64,000 nt of DNA from Archegozetes longisetosus. Taxonomy: Eukaryota > Arthropoda > Arachnida > Sarcoptiformes > Trhypochthoniidae. The DNA lies in the NCBI GenBank assembly GCA_018873245.2, contig JAEMBT020000002.1, positions 2,208,001-2,272,000 of the forward strand. The letters are read 5' to 3'. Both the position numbers and the translations under genes were made by a program. Positions 1 to 12,118 of the stretch are shown one piece after another (position 1 is the first letter of the stretch; each line of letters opens with the position of its first letter). The notes under the pieces were generated by a model that searched no databases, was not told the origin of the DNA, and saw only the letters and a program-made list of their open reading frames with translations.

Positions 1-330
1 TCTGGCAATTGTCTCAATTCACTCATATTCGACCAATTGTTTTGGAGGGCGGCCTCTCTGAGTGTCTGGTCGTCTTGTGGTGTTGTCTTTTTATTTTGTC
101 CACAATTTCGAGGAACAGTAAGGAATAACTCCTCGTTATCGTCGATACGACACCATTCATAATAAGTGGGTTCACTTATACCTCGAGAAATGAAATTTTA
201 ATAATTGATTCCAATTATTGAATCGATTAAATACTTACCAACTCTACGAAGAATATGTGATTTTCTTGTTTTCTTTGCTCTTAATTTAATAAATTGTCTA
301 AATTTGATTTCGCGTTCAGCGATAGAAAAA
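1..330 (-). mobile_element. Tc1-like transposase remnant, N-terminal part, cut by window edge
   Basis: Read on the minus strand, an exon ending at 239 is followed by a 57-bp intron (donor GTAAGT, acceptor CTCGAG) and a second exon from 181 to base 1, in frame. The product contains FIKLRAKK...ILRRVGISEPTYYEW, then NKKTTPQDDQTLREAALQN. This is the layout of the two DNA-binding helix-turn-helix domains of Tc1-type transposases (GRPRKTTPRDDR-like second domain). The catalytic part would lie left of the window. The same exon pair recurs in the foldback at 12408-13834. No start codon or terminal repeat was identified. Homology is inferred by motif. Confidence 0.6.
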
Positions 331-993
331 ACAATTTTTTGAAAATTCGATTAATTTTTTTACAAATTAAAACTTTTAAAAAATTATTTGAATTCGAATT
401 CGAACAATAATTTATCAATAAATTACGTTTAGTATTAGTTTCATAATAGAAAACCTAAGTTTTGTTTTTTCGCTTATTCTTATTTTTAAGTTTGCGCTTT
501 CATAGCCCTTTTCACAGTTATCGTGGTGATTTTTCAAAAAACAATTATATTTTTTAAAATGTCCATTATCTGGCTACAATTTACTGAAATCAGTTTGAAA
601 ATCGAATAATTCAGTCAAAAGTTATTCGACTTCAATCGACTAAAGATAGTTATTTCCAAGGATGTATATTTACACTTAAAGATATATATGTCTGAGATGT
701 ACTCGAAGTGAGTAATTCAAAGATACTGTTATGACCTAGTGTGAGGTTCAGAGGTCACTAGGAGGCAGAAGCCAAGACTACCTTAGAGTACTGTTGTCGA
801 TCGAAAATGGCCTCAGAACTATTGGATGCTGTGTATATATGACGACAAGCTTGAAGTATCTTAGGTATGGCAGGCACCAGTTCGAGATTCGAAAGTCAGG
901 AGTTTCGATAGACGAAGAATTTTGTGTTTTCGAAAGTACTGACACAATCCGAGTGAATTTGGTGTATACAATTTGAACTTTGTATTTATCGTA
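331..993. other. Intergenic, no gene seen
   Basis: AT-rich sequence between the transposase remnant and the foldback element. The open frame at 794-976 has no start context or recognisable product and is treated as chance. Confidence 0.5.
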
Positions 994-1769
994 TGAGGAC
1001 TGTTTTTGAAGACATATCTTAGCAGACTCACCTCAGACTCACCTCAGACTAACCTCAGACTTAGCATAAAAATTTCTGAAGATTAAACGAGTCATAATTT
1101 GTATTTACTTTAGTCTATGAGTCCTTTAGTAATAGTAAATAAGAAATTTTAGTCTATTGAATGACCTGATAATCTATTAGTAATTACACTCAATAGATTT
1201 TATTTGAGATATCAAATATCTCTTCATTGAAAGCGAAAATTTTAAGGAAGAGAAAAAATATTTTTCCTTTTTTACCAAATTTATCAGCAAATTCTTCTCT
1301 GGTTTGAAGACTTAGTTAACAAGTTTTATGAATAAAAATTCACTGTTTTATTGAGAAGACCATTTTAAATATTACTTTTGTCTTAATCTCAAACATAATG
1401 ATTAAAAAGTTGACTTTTCTTTTACTCATTTCAAACTTTATTCATAAGCTGTATATAATCGATCCGTAATATTAAACAAAAATTGTACTCAAAATTTGAG
1501 TTTAGTTGTATTTTGGACAATCTGTACTTTTTCTCTTCCTTAAAATTTTCGCTTTCAATAAAGAAATATTTGATATCTCAAATAAAATCTATTGAGTGTA
1601 ATTACTAATAGATTATCAGGTCATTCAATAGACTAAAATTTCTTATTTACTATTACTAAAGGACTCATAGACTAAAGTAAATACAAATTATGACTCGTTT
1701 AATCTTCAGAAATTTTTATGCTAAGTCTGAGGTGCGTCTGCTAAGATAGGTCTTCAAAAACAGTCTTCA
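994..1769. mobile_element. Foldback element with ~260/242-bp inverted arms
   Basis: The left arm (994-1257) and right arm (1528-1769) are near-perfect inverted repeats beginning TGAGGACTGTTTTTGAAG, separated by a 270-bp loop. TA dinucleotides flank it at 992-993 and 1770-1771, as expected for Tc1/mariner-type insertion. The left arm has an extra run of the CACCTCAGACT unit (about three copies) that is single on the right, explaining the length difference. No coding sequence is seen. A decayed arm-like sequence occurs at 31231-31300, so the family is repeated in the genome. Confidence 0.8.
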
Positions 1770-2560
1770 TATATACCTTTGATTTCATTTTGTACATCAT
1801 TGATTTTATTATGTTTGTCTTAAATTGACTTGGAGTATATAATGATAATTCATTGATAAAATGCACTTCCAATTTTTGAACTTTGATAGTATTTAACTTA
1901 ACTCTAACCATTCAGACTGGGATAAAGGACATATATCTCGACACTAAGGATGGTAACCTTTCCAACGATGCCTATTTCATCCAATTTCTTTTAAGTGAGA
2001 AAAATGATCAAACCAATTTAATTTCTTTGAATTTAACTTTAGGCAGTTGTAATATTAGGTTACAACAGTCACGGATATTTAATATTTTATACAATACATA
2101 AGCTGAATTGTATCCTGGCTTGAATATAATTTCATTAGAAAATTTTTCAAATACAAAGTTTTGATATGATTAACAAAACTACTTGAGAAAAGATCCGGAA
2201 ATCCATTTACTTATCATTCAATTGTTCTCATAGTCTCAAAACGAACTTAATCTATAGGTGGTAGCTTAAAATTAAACTGAAATATCAAGTGCTACCGGTC
2301 TCAAATACTATCAAAAGTATAAATCAACTTATCATGGGTTTTCACTATATAAAAAGTATTTAAAGTATAAAACGTATCTGCAATTCATTGAAAATATTTT
2401 CTCAAACATTAGGACAATTCATTCATCAAATTTTTAATACATTAGAAAATTTTATATAACAATCTCGAAAAAATTTAATCGAAGAATTGCGTCATAATAA
2501 AATAATTCAAAATTTTTAAAGCAAAGCACTTATTGCATAAACATATAATGATATAGTGCG
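1770..2560. other. Intergenic, no gene seen
   Basis: AT-rich. The frame at 1883-2101 opens with TTG, not ATG, and shows no domain. A reverse-strand AATAAA at 2561-2566 probably serves the lipase gene. Confidence 0.5.
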
Positions 2561-2650
2561 TTTATTATTCGATCTTATTAATATTCGATATTTAATCAAA
2601 AATTGAACAGCTTTAACATAATTTTCAAGTAAGAACTGAATATGATAGTA

Positions 2651-3757
2651 TTATAACCACGGCTTTGCAGCATTTGTACTCAAGTAATAGTTTCCATGAG
2701 AAATTTCCTTAATTTTATCTGCATAGTACCCCATTTCTGCTGTTACAGGAGTCCATTTAGTTCTATTCACCGGTATCACTTTAGGATAAATTTTCCCTAT
2801 CATACCTGGAACTACACTTGGAATCCCATCTAGCAATAAATTGGTCTTGAACTTATGCCTATTAGTAATACTCCAAATGAAATACTCGTAGGCACGTCTA
2901 TGACCGATTAACATATTTTCGCCGACAGATCCAAGTTTTCCACTTGATTTAAAACCACTTTTTGGGTGTGAATCGAGTGAAGTACTTTGCTGTGTAGTAT
3001 TTGTATCCGAACCATGGGGCCGATACCCGAAATTTGGATAGAAGTCGACTGTTCCAAGAGGTAATAAAGTTCCAAAATAGATGGATCCCATGCCATCAGT
3101 ATGTATGACATCAACAAATTGTGCATCTGTTTTCGACAAGCGCTTATCTTGGTTTTCGCTTTGAAAACATGGTCCTGCAGGATCGAGACCCGTAATTCGT
3201 TTGAAAACCTTACTCGTTCGACCGGCTTTACCCATAAGATGAGCCCCCAAGCTATGACCAACGCCCCAAATATAGATACTTTGCTCTCGAATTTCATCTG
3301 ATGTTACACATTTTATTTGAATAGTGTATTTATTTAAAGCTATTGCATATTCAGCCAACCACTTGCCTACAGCTTGGGAATTTGAAGCAGCTTGTCTGTA
3401 CTCATCCAAAGCTAAATTAGCTCCTCTGCCCCAATCGATGATTGCCACTGTTTGATCATCTTCAGTAATCATTGCGTCTTTCATTTCATGTAACCATTCT
3501 TTCTTTATATCACCTTTAAATCCATGTGTTATGAAAATAAATCTGTTGCTCGGTAATAATTCAGCTTTCACTAAGTATTCTATGAACTCTTTAGGTTCTG
3601 TTGAATGGGATATAATTAGAGGCTCTTTATTTTGCTTATAAATATGAAGAACGGGTTTAATGTTATTTATATCCCATGGTTCAGGAATTGATCCCCAAAT
3701 GAAGTTAATGCCAAGAGATCCTGATTGATGCGAACTAAACTCGTCAATTTCTGACAT
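2651..3757 (-). CDS. Pancreatic-type lipase (lipase family, alpha/beta hydrolase)
   Basis: Single-exon frame of 368 residues. It carries an HGF oxyanion motif (about 78-80), the nucleophile elbow GHSLGAH with Ser169, the acid in GLDPAGPCF (Asp192) and the histidine in GHRRAYEYF (His286). This is the complete Ser-Asp-His triad of the pancreatic lipase family, which hydrolyses tri- or phospholipid esters. The length suits an arthropod enzyme without the vertebrate PLAT domain. The first in-frame ATG is used, and an in-frame stop lies 24 bases upstream. No signal peptide is visible at this start, so either an upstream exon is missed or the protein is not exported by the classical route. A polyadenylation signal (AATAAA on the minus strand) is at 2561-2566. 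Substrate is not predictable. Confidence 0.9.
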   Translation of the reverse strand: MSEIDEFSSHQSGSLGINFIWGSIPEPWDINNIKPVLHIYKQNKEPLIISHSTEPKEFIEYLVKAELLPSNRFIFITHGFKGDIKKEWLHEMKDAMITEDDQTVAIIDWGRGANLALDEYRQAASNSQAVGKWLAEYAIALNKYTIQIKCVTSDEIREQSIYIWGVGHSLGAHLMGKAGRTSKVFKRITGLDPAGPCFQSENQDKRLSKTDAQFVDVIHTDGMGSIYFGTLLPLGTVDFYPNFGYRPHGSDTNTTQQSTSLDSHPKSGFKSSGKLGSVGENMLIGHRRAYEYFIWSITNRHKFKTNLLLDGIPSVVPGMIGKIYPKVIPVNRTKWTPVTAEMGYYADKIKEISHGNYYLSTNAAKPWL

Positions 3758-4370
3758 AATAAGATATGTTGAATCAACTTATGTTCTACTCAAACCAACA
3801 ATTAACAGTATCCTAATTATAAAAAGAAATATTATGTTCTTTTTATTTCACGAATCATTAATTTATGGATTTTTAAAAACTTTTTCAATTTGTTCCTAAT
3901 AGGAGATTTAAAAATCGAACATTTGTAATTAAATATCAATATAGTTTTCTCAAATATTAACCTATCGATAAATATATTTATCGGATCAAAAAACTTCGGT
4001 ACAGTTTCTATTTCAATTGTCGAAACCGAAGTAATACTCATTTAGATGAACTTATTCATTTGTGAGTAAAAAAATATTCTGCGTCTACATTAGATTGTCT
4101 GCAAAACATAGATTCTTATAAGTTACTTTCTGCTGATAGATGATCCACAAATAATGCATTGTTTCACTGATTATATTGAATTTCTACCCCACTGAGAAGC
4201 GGTAAATATGAAGGATAGGATCATCAATGACATGTCTGACCTTTTAAATACATTTTTCATTCAAAAGGAATCATTTTAATTAAATTTGAATACACAATAC
4301 AAAATTGATTATAAGTTATCTAAACTTTATATAATAGAATATAACTTTTGCGACTATTATTAGATTTATA
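3758..4370. other. Intergenic, no gene seen
   Basis: Upstream of the lipase. The minus-strand frame at 3832-4041 has no recognisable domain. Confidence 0.4.
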
Positions 4371-4374
4371 TTAA

Positions 4375-4774
4375 CCCTTAAGCGGTAAAACGTTTTAGAT
4401 CTAGGATTTCAGTATTTTTGGGTCATTTTGACCCAAGTATTGATTTTGAAAGTCTGTTAAAGTAAAGTTCAGGGCGTATAGTAGTTATATTTATTAAGTT
4501 ATTCGTATAGACATCTCGACGTAATTTGTTTAATGCCTTCAATGAAAACTCGTTTCATATCTAACTTTAATGAATAAAGTTTGATATGATTAACTTTAAA
4601 CCTAGCTATATTTAAATATAAATATAACAAATTATTTACTTATATATTAATATGATCTTTAAATACTTATTTGAAAATACTATGAATATCTTGAATGTTA
4701 AAATTCACAAAATATAAATATGAAAATTTTTATAATCCTTTAGGTCATTTTAAGCGCGTTTTACTGTTCTAGAG
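4375..4774. mobile_element. TTAA-flanked MITE (piggyBac-type target), copy 1
   Basis: 400 bp starting CCCTTAAGCGGTAAAACG and ending in an imperfect inverted copy (CGTTTTACTGTTCTAGAG). TTAA lies on both sides (4371-4374 and 4775-4778). TTAA duplication with CCC... termini is the hallmark of piggyBac-like insertions. No transposase is present. It is the most diverged of four such copies in the window. Confidence 0.65.
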
Positions 4775-4780
4775 TTAATA

Positions 4781-6003
4781 TACAGGACGTTTACTGTAGA
4801 AGTCACTATGTTGAAGCGATATTACTCAGGAACTATTAGACATATCTGCATGCAGTCTTTTGTATAATAAACTTCATTCTCTTCCAATTTTTTCGACATG
4901 AGTTCGGTTGATCGCAACGCCCCTATCATCTCGAAAAAGATCGATTTGCAAACCCTTTAGTTTTCACATTATACAACCATGCGAAACTTGAAATTTCGTT
5001 TTAACAAGATAGCCTATCAAGCCAAAAATTCAGTGAACAAAATTTCAAGAGTTACATCCAATAACTTCAGAGATAACGATTTCCAAAAATACTTTCTCAG
5101 CTGTGAATAGTCGCATCAAAGTGAAAATTTCTATTCTTACTCAATATCACTGACTGCTAGCTATCAGGGATTTCCATCGGTGGTTAACTTTAGTATGTTA
5201 GACCACCTGATGAGTACGCCGAGGCAGAGGGAGTGTAAGATTGATCCTCGTATTCCCTCTCGTGATTTTTTTCATAGCGAATTGACTTTCGATCCTATGA
5301 ATGAAATTATCTGAAATTCACATATTCTCTCTCATATAAGGGTTATTTTTGTCATTGAAATTGCTGAAATTATAGTTTTAAGACTTTTCAAGTGTATGAT
5401 TGGTGGTCTGGAGTGGTACGGTGTCTAGTGATGGTATGATTCGAATAGCTTGTCAATCAGTAACAGAGAGATGTCAGTTGTGCATCGAGTTAGATGGCAA
5501 GCAAATAAAACTGCAAAAGGGTTGAGGGTATCCATCGGGTAGGCGAGGGCATCCCGCTAAAACTTGCCCAAGATACATAAAGTCCATCTCTACCTCCACG
5601 TGGTGTGCGCTGGTTAAACTGGAGGACCTCTGGCTAAAATTATTTTTTAAGCTTAAAAAAATTTTAACGCGATTATTCATAGCTGAGAAAGCAATTTTTG
5701 GAGATCGATATCTCTGAAGTTATTGGATGTAACTCTTGAAATTTTGTTCACTGAATTTTTGGCTTGATAGGCTATCTTGTTAAAACGAAATTTCAAGTTT
5801 CGCATGGTTGTATGATATGAAAACTAGAGGATTTGCAAATCGATCTTTTTCGAGATGATAGGGGCGTTGCGATCAACCGAACTCATGTCGAAAAAATTGG
5901 AAGAGAATGAAGTTTATTATACAAAAGACTGCATGCAGATATGTCCAATAGTTCCTGAGTAATATCTCTTTAACATAGTGACTTCTAAAGTAAACGCCCT
6001 GCA
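4781..6003. mobile_element. Foldback element with ~337-bp inverted arms
   Basis: Arms 4781-5117 and 5667-6003 are inverted repeats at roughly 90 percent identity by eye, from outer ends ACAGGACGTTTACT / AGTAAACGCCCTG to the shared segment around CTTTCTCAGC. The spacer is about 550 bp without a convincing gene; the minus frame 5474-5680 is not protein-like. Directly flanking TAATA repeats (4776-4780, 6004-6008) may be a target duplication. Alternatively, a TA target with CAGG ends would make it mariner-type. AT-richness limits this inference. Confidence 0.75.
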
Positions 6004-6008
6004 TAATA

Positions 6009-6965
6009 AACAAACGTTTAACTATTCGATGGCTTCATATTGAATACTATCAAAAAATAGTAATTACTATTTCGTTTGGTATATAAATCATCACATTTTA
6101 ATAGTTATTTTGATTAAAAATTTTATTAAATGGATAACAAAATATAAGAATGTTTTCACAAAATACGAGCTTAGGATCCACGAAGTCGTTAAAGTGAGAA
6201 AACTAGTGAGGTACAGAAAAAATATTAACATAGTCAAAAGATAACTTGAAAATTATCGGTATATCCAAAGGTAAGAAAATTAGGCAAAAGTGACTGAAAT
6301 AATCATAAGGGTCACAAATATTCTATTTGGCTTATTTTTTGCCTATTTCTGTTTTTAAAATAAATCTCAAATCAAAATTTGACTTATCTGGTCGAAAAAG
6401 CCCTAATTTTCGAGCAGACCATGAATGATCTCGAGTACCACCTCAATCTACTCGTATGGCCAAGGAGAATGATATGATATATAATTTATGTTTAAGACAT
6501 CGGGAACATACTCGTCCATTTTTGTTATGGCCTAGCCTATTTATTTTATTATAAAATACGAAGGAAAATAATAAGGGACAAAGTTAACACTAACGTGGAA
6601 TATTCTATAGTAATTAAGTATCTATAACCAGAGAGCATTAAGTTGAGGGCCAAGTTCTAGTTCTATTAATACATCCAACTCGACATTTGGATAATAATTT
6701 GACATTTTTTAAATAAAATTTTTTATCGTTACTTTTCGAATTGATTATTTTTAATAAATAAATAATTGATACTATGTCTTTAAAATAAGTTTACTCATAT
6801 ACATACAAAGAGCTTCGCCAATTGTTACAACCCAAGTTTACTATTTATTTAGGCATATTGACTTAATAATTACAAAATATATTATTATTATTATTATATT
6901 GTTGACAAAATTCTTGCATTAATTATAAGAAAGATGACAACAATTGAAAGAATTGTCAAGAAGAT
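6009..6965. other. Intergenic, no gene seen
   Basis: AT-rich sequence with no open frame, repeat or RNA gene recognised. Confidence 0.4.
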
Positions 6966-6973
6966 TATTATGG

Positions 6974-7495
6974 TAGGGTGACCACCCATCCCTTTTTTGA
7001 CGGGATAGTCGCGTCTTTTTAAAGATAAAAGACAGAATCCCGTCAGATCAAAAACTCTCCACGGGACAATTAATTGTCTTGTTTTTCAACTTTCATTTTG
7101 AAAAATATGTTTATAAAAATATTTCTTAGAAATTCAAACACGAATTTTTTAAATGATAAGGGATTAGGAAACCCAGTTTAATGTTTCGAACACCTATGGT
7201 TTAAAGCCCAAAGTTATAGAGTTAATCTTTTCTGCCTTGACCTATACCTGATATAAACCAGTATTTCTTATATTTGAATAACTTTTGAACGATGCTATTT
7301 CTAACAAAAACCATACCTTTGAAATCAATCATGACTAATAATTTTCAATTCTTTGATATTAGAATGTATTGTTTGACACCTAAATAACTTATTTGCAATG
7401 ACTAATTAAAGTGGCATCTTACTTCTCAAAAATGTAAGGGTCCCCCCTTTGATATTTTTGTTCCGTCATGAGACAAGCCAGGGGTGGTCACCCTA
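6974..7495. mobile_element. hAT-type MITE with perfect 8-bp target duplication
   Basis: 522 bp with termini TAGGGTGACCACCC and GGGGTGGTCACCCTA. The 8-bp direct repeat TATTATGG flanks it exactly (6966-6973 and 7496-7503). Eight-base duplications and TA(G/A)NG-type ends are diagnostic of hAT insertions. Its first ~185 bp are repeated, diverged, at 22591-22755. No transposase is encoded. Confidence 0.85.
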
Positions 7496-7503
7496 TATTA
7501 TGG

Positions 7504-9510
7504 TCTGATCTATAAAGCACATAAAAATAAATTTATGTTCATCTTATTTGATTTTAGAACATATATTTTGAAAAATCGTTTCTTAACTCACCTCACACCC
7601 GATAAGTAATATTTACACGAACAATATCTAAAAAATAAAATGTCTATTAATAATAAATAAAAAAATTTGTCTTTGAAGAAAAATATAAATCAGCAGTAAG
7701 AAAGGGACTAGGAAGTTATTATATTTGACTGAGATTACAGCCACTTCATCAAGCGGATTTCCTCGCAGGATAAGACTCATTTTAATGTTACGTAGCATTA
7801 GATGGTTCGACAGGAACACAAATTCCTTCTATATCATCTGATCATCTAGATGAATAGATGTCTCGGAATAGAAACAATTATTTCAAAATTTCACGACTGT
7901 TCTTTGCCATTTCGCATAAAGTTGGAAAAAATCAAAAAAACATTCTTTGGATTCCTTTGATTCTATTTTTTGTCCCGGAATAAACAAAGTAAGATCTGAT
8001 CATCTGGCATTTCATGATTCTGAATTACCAGTCAGGTTTTGGATTAACTTTCATATTAAATCAAAATTATCTATTATCACTGTGAAGTTATTTGATCAAA
8101 TACCTAATATGTAGAGTAGAATTGATTGTTGAAAAAGTACTGATATTGCATGAAAGTCATTTAGGCAGTCTGTGAAATTCATAAGCTATTGACATTTAAT
8201 TGGGTATACTATGAGATAATGTGACTATGACTACTTATTTATTTAGAATATTTCATGGCTGCTACTTGTCTAACACTTAATAAGGCAGACTTTTCTACAA
8301 TTTTACATGAATTTTCATTTAAAGATATCCGTATTTGTGAAAAAAGATTCTTATTTAAGGCTCAGTTATTTAGCACTTTTAAAGATATTAAAAATTTTCA
8401 ATTTGCCAATAGTTGTCTTAGTACAGTGTTCCCACATTAAGTCTACCAAGAAGGCCGACTTTTTGCAAATGTCGACCAAATTGCAAGCGTCCTCCCTTTG
8501 TTCAAGATTTGATTACATTCTAATAGTAATTAAAGTTTGGATTTTATGAATTTTGATCTCGTCTTGGTCTCGTATGGTTCAATAAAATCTTGTCAAGTCT
8601 CATTTTTTAAAAATCTTGTATTCCATACATTCTCGTAACGTAGGACTCTTGCTTTAATCTTATTACTGACCCTTTATCTCGAGATTAGGGTATATGGTTT
8701 GCGTTAAAGTATATCAGTTAGAAAGTAGTGTTTCATTAAATTTTTACTCGTTAATCATGATTTTTATATCATCTAAATTTTAATTTTGATTTATAATCAG
8801 TTCATAATCTGTAGTGAAGAATTTTTGCTAAGTAAATATTTACAAACTCGTCTCTTATTAATTTTGTAAAATACTGATCTTGTCTCGTCCCGCAAGAGAA
8901 CATCTCATTTTTATGACTACAACCTAAGTTAAAATTAAATTTTTACTTCGCAAGTTCAAAAAGACTGGCCCATAATGTCAACCCTAAGGTTCTGGGCTTT
9001 GGGCCGATCGAAACTTAAAAAGGCCAATTTTCGGCCCAAACGCAACTCAGTTTCAGTAGTTCAAATTTTATACTTACTCGTTTAATCCTTCTGAATCCTC
9101 GAAAAAGATTTTCGGATTATTAAATCATAATCAAATGAGTTTTAACGTTGAAAAAAGTTGTATTTTTGATATTTGAATCATATATTCATGCTAAAAGGGT
9201 CACAGTGAAAATGAATTTATTGTAAGAATAATCAGAGGAGATTATTCTGCCTTTATATACTTCGCTTTCATGTAGTATTTTCATGAGTGTTTGAGTGGAA
9301 TTTTCTATTAGTATTGCAACTATTCAAAATCAAGAATGGTTAGCTAGTTGCGTGTTTATGAACTTTTGTTTATCAGTCATAAAAGAACTCAGGTGCAATA
9401 ATTGAGGTAACTCTTCTTGATTTTACTATAACGAAGCAATATATCTATAACTTACAACTTTACCTTATCTTTTTCTTATCATTTATTAAAGTCCATTCAA
9501 ATTATATACA
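7504..9510. other. Intergenic, no gene seen
   Basis: About 2 kb of AT-rich sequence. Frames at 7628-7819, 8255-8440 and 8307-8549 overlap one another or lack domains. An isolated hAT-like end (CAGTGTTCCCAC near 8423) has no partner that I could find. Confidence 0.4.
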
Positions 9511-9514
9511 ATAT

Positions 9515-9895
9515 GAGACAGAACTAAATGGTGTACTGAAAAATTATAAAAAGAAAACGGTTTGAAAGAATTTAATAAAATTTTAGCCAGATAATAATTG
9601 TAGTCTTAAAAATTTATCCTAAAAGAGATTTTATAAAATGACAACTTTTTACAGAGTAATTTTAAATTTAATGATACAATGTATTTTTTGCCATTATTAC
9701 TCAATGTATTTTCAATGCAAAATACATTAATTTATTTAATTAACAAATTATCCCATAAAAAGTTGTCATTTTTAAAAAATCATAATTTGGTAAAATTCTA
9801 AAGCCTTTCAGAATATCTTGGTAAATTTTTATCAAATTCTGACATACAGTTTATTTTCTATTAAATTTTTCCAGTACACCATTTAGTTCTGTCTC
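9515..9895. mobile_element. MITE with 24-bp terminal inverted repeats, unassigned
   Basis: 381 bp bounded by GAGACAGAACTAAATGGTGT... and its inverted copy. A second inner inverted pair around GACAACTTTTT / AAAAAGTTGTC makes most of it foldable. No clear target duplication, so no superfamily is assigned. Confidence 0.65.
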
Positions 9896-9912
9896 CCATG
9901 GTATATATATAT

Positions 9913-10582
9913 TAGTGTTCTTTAAGTTTTGCTAGAGTTAAAGTTAAACTAAAATTACTTTTGTGCTTTAGTTAAAGTTAAATAAAACTAAAACTAAAAT
10001 TAACGATTTTCTGTACTCAAACTAAGCAAAAGTGATTCTTTAAGTGACTTTTGATATAAAACTATAACTAAAACTTAAATTAAATGCTTTTCTATGAGAA
10101 AATAAACTGAAACTAAAACTCAATTTTCTACAAAACTTAAGTTCACTTTGAGTTCTATCACACATTGACATATAATCATTTATCACTTTGATATTCTGGT
10201 CATTCCAGCTTCTCAGGCATCGAGTGAGAGAATTTTCAGCATTTCTGGCGATTGTTTAAAAGGAAAACGACATTTATTAAATCCGAAGAAATTAGAAAGA
10301 GAAGTTATGTTTATATACAACGAATCCTTATTTAGATTTTAACATCATGTAAAGTGTTACAAAACTTAATGAAAACTGAAACTAAAACTAAATCACTTTT
10401 TATTTTTGAAATCTTTAACAAAACTTCAAAGTAACTAATGATTTGGAAAAAATAAAACTAAAATCAGCTAAAATTTTAAATCTTATCAATACTTTAACTG
10501 AAACTAAAATTAAATATTTTTTTGTCTGAAAACTTTGACTAAAACTGAATATAATTCAAATTTTAAAACTTAAAAAACACTA
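9913..10582 (+). mobile_element. hAT element retaining only the transposase C-terminal dimerisation segment
   Basis: Ends TAGTGTTCTTTAAGTTTT / AAAACTTAAAAAACACTA are inverted repeats of hAT type, flanked by ATATATAT on both sides (9905-9912 and 10583-10590; low complexity, so weak evidence by itself). An open frame on the plus strand at about 10175-10341 encodes IPASQASSERIFSISGDCL followed by a basic, Leu-rich stretch and a stop. This is the conserved hAT C-terminal signature (P-x-S-SER-x-FS-G). The rest of the transposase is absent and replaced by degenerate ACTAAAACTAAAATT repeats. It is an internally deleted non-autonomous derivative. Confidence 0.75.
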
Positions 10583-10711
10583 ATATATATATATGTAATG
10601 CGTCGTACTATATAAAAGACCCTTCTTTCCTAGTGTTGACTAATAGGGTAATGATCACCACATGTATTTTTTAAAAAGTGTAACTCCAAATTTTTAGTAA
10701 AACTTGTTTAA

Positions 10712-11278
10712 CCCTTAAGTGGTACGAAAGTGTCAACTTACACCAGTCGTATTCAAGGGTGCGCTACACCCGTAGCATGAAATATAGCCATTGTTGCGAT
10801 ATTTGTTTTGATAGTGTTTTATAGCTTATTTTATAAATATTTGTTTATAAAACTTGTGATCAAAAATGTGTTAACTCCAAATATTTACATCATATCAGAT
10901 AACTCTTTTTTATGATTAAAGTTATTTGCATTGATGGGTGTAAAAACCCAACCATTTAGAGTATAAATTACGTGAGTGAAAGGGTTAACACAATTCTTTA
11001 CTCAAAAGTGTTTGATATGCATGACTTGATATGAGATACTGCACATCATTTATGGCTGCTAAGCAACACTTTCTTAAAATTTTAATGAAATAATTAATGA
11101 ATTAGTTTTTAATTAATTAATCATATGATTTTTAAGCAAAGTCAAATGATTAAAAGTTTAAAGACAATTCAATCTCCAAACTCCCAATTTCTCATCCTTT
11201 ATTATATTGTAGTTTTTGCATAACATAAATTTGAAAATTTAGTCTCGGGTGTAATACACCCTGAATACCACTGAAGGG
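10712..11278. mobile_element. TTAA-flanked MITE (piggyBac-type target), copy 2
   Basis: 567 bp with ends CCCTTAAGTGGTACG / ATACCACTGAAGGG and TTAA at 10708-10711 and 11279-11282. It contains an internal GGGTTAACAC at about 10982 and short GGGTGTA / TACACCC inverted motifs. No open frame. Confidence 0.75.
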
Positions 11279-11282
11279 TTAA

Positions 11283-11759
11283 AAAAATATCATTCAATCG
11301 TCGCATATATACAGTCAATTCCATAGCTATCTGCAGTGTTTCAGCTGCTTATAAAATGTGACTAGGTGATCCGATTTTGACTGGGTTAGTTTAAATTAAA
11401 GCTTATATAATCCGGTTTCATTCGCTATGAGCTTGCTAAATTATTATTAAAATTGTAAGAATAAGGCTCTTTATGTAAAATTTTGGTAATTTATATTAAA
11501 AACTTTCGGATAATTTTCTATATAAAATATTTAATTAAAATCGACGTCATTAATTGGTAACCCATTGTAAACATTTGTTTTGACAATCGAGTGACACTTT
11601 GATGACAATTTGGTGATAATTTGGTGACAATTCGACAAATTAGTGATAATAAGAATCATTCGATGAACAATTGGAACACCAAATTACATCTCTCACTTTC
11701 AACGATTTCATTTATATCGTAACCAATAGATATAAAACGGGCCATATTTCAAGACGACA
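11283..11759. other. Intergenic, no gene seen
   Basis: AT-rich sequence including a short imperfect tandem of TTGGTGACAATT-like units around 11590-11650. Confidence 0.4.
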
Positions 11760-12118
11760 GTTCGAGTCTACAATAGTTTTGCATCGCAATGAACCCCCTA
11801 AACGATCTCTTAAATAGAACTGGACTTGGATACAAACTCGGAAAAACACAGCTATTATCTCATCTGTCTTATGTGAATGATCTAAAACTATATGCCTCAG
11901 ACCAAAAACAGTTAATAGTTCTACTGGAAAAAACAGTTATTTTTTCCAATGACATTAATATGGAGTTAAGTCTCGATAAATGTGCCATATTAAATGTCAA
12001 GAGAGAAAAATCAAATCAACAGAAAATCTCACTCGAAATATATCAGAAATTGAAATGCCGGTACTTAAATCAGATGATACATATAAATATTCAGGAGTAT
12101 TGTCACGTTTATTCTTAA
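11760..12118 (+). pseudogene. LINE-type reverse transcriptase fragment
   Basis: The frame from 11789 reads NPLNDLLNRTGLGYKLGK, then LSHLSYVNDLKLYASD, then LSLDKCAILNVKR. This is the region around the YxDD box of non-LTR retrotransposon reverse transcriptases; here the box is YVND, so a catalytic aspartate is changed. Downstream, the expected YKYLGV-type motif is found only in another frame (YKYSGV near 12085), so there is a frameshift near 12055. Upstream coding is broken by a stop. A dead fragment of perhaps 110 residues; the clade is not assigned. Confidence 0.75.

Noticed and set aside
1883-2101. 72-codon plus-strand frame
   Set aside because: Starts with TTG, no domain, signal peptide, splice support or promoter; consistent with chance in AT-rich DNA.
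2908-3301. Overlapping frames on both strands inside the lipase
   Set aside because: Shadows of the lipase coding sequence, which has a complete catalytic triad in its own frame.
5474-5680. 68-codon minus-strand frame in foldback spacer
   Set aside because: Spans the spacer-arm border of a foldback element and has no recognisable product.
8423-8440. Isolated hAT-like terminus CAGTGTTCCCAC
   Set aside because: No inverted partner or target duplication was found nearby.
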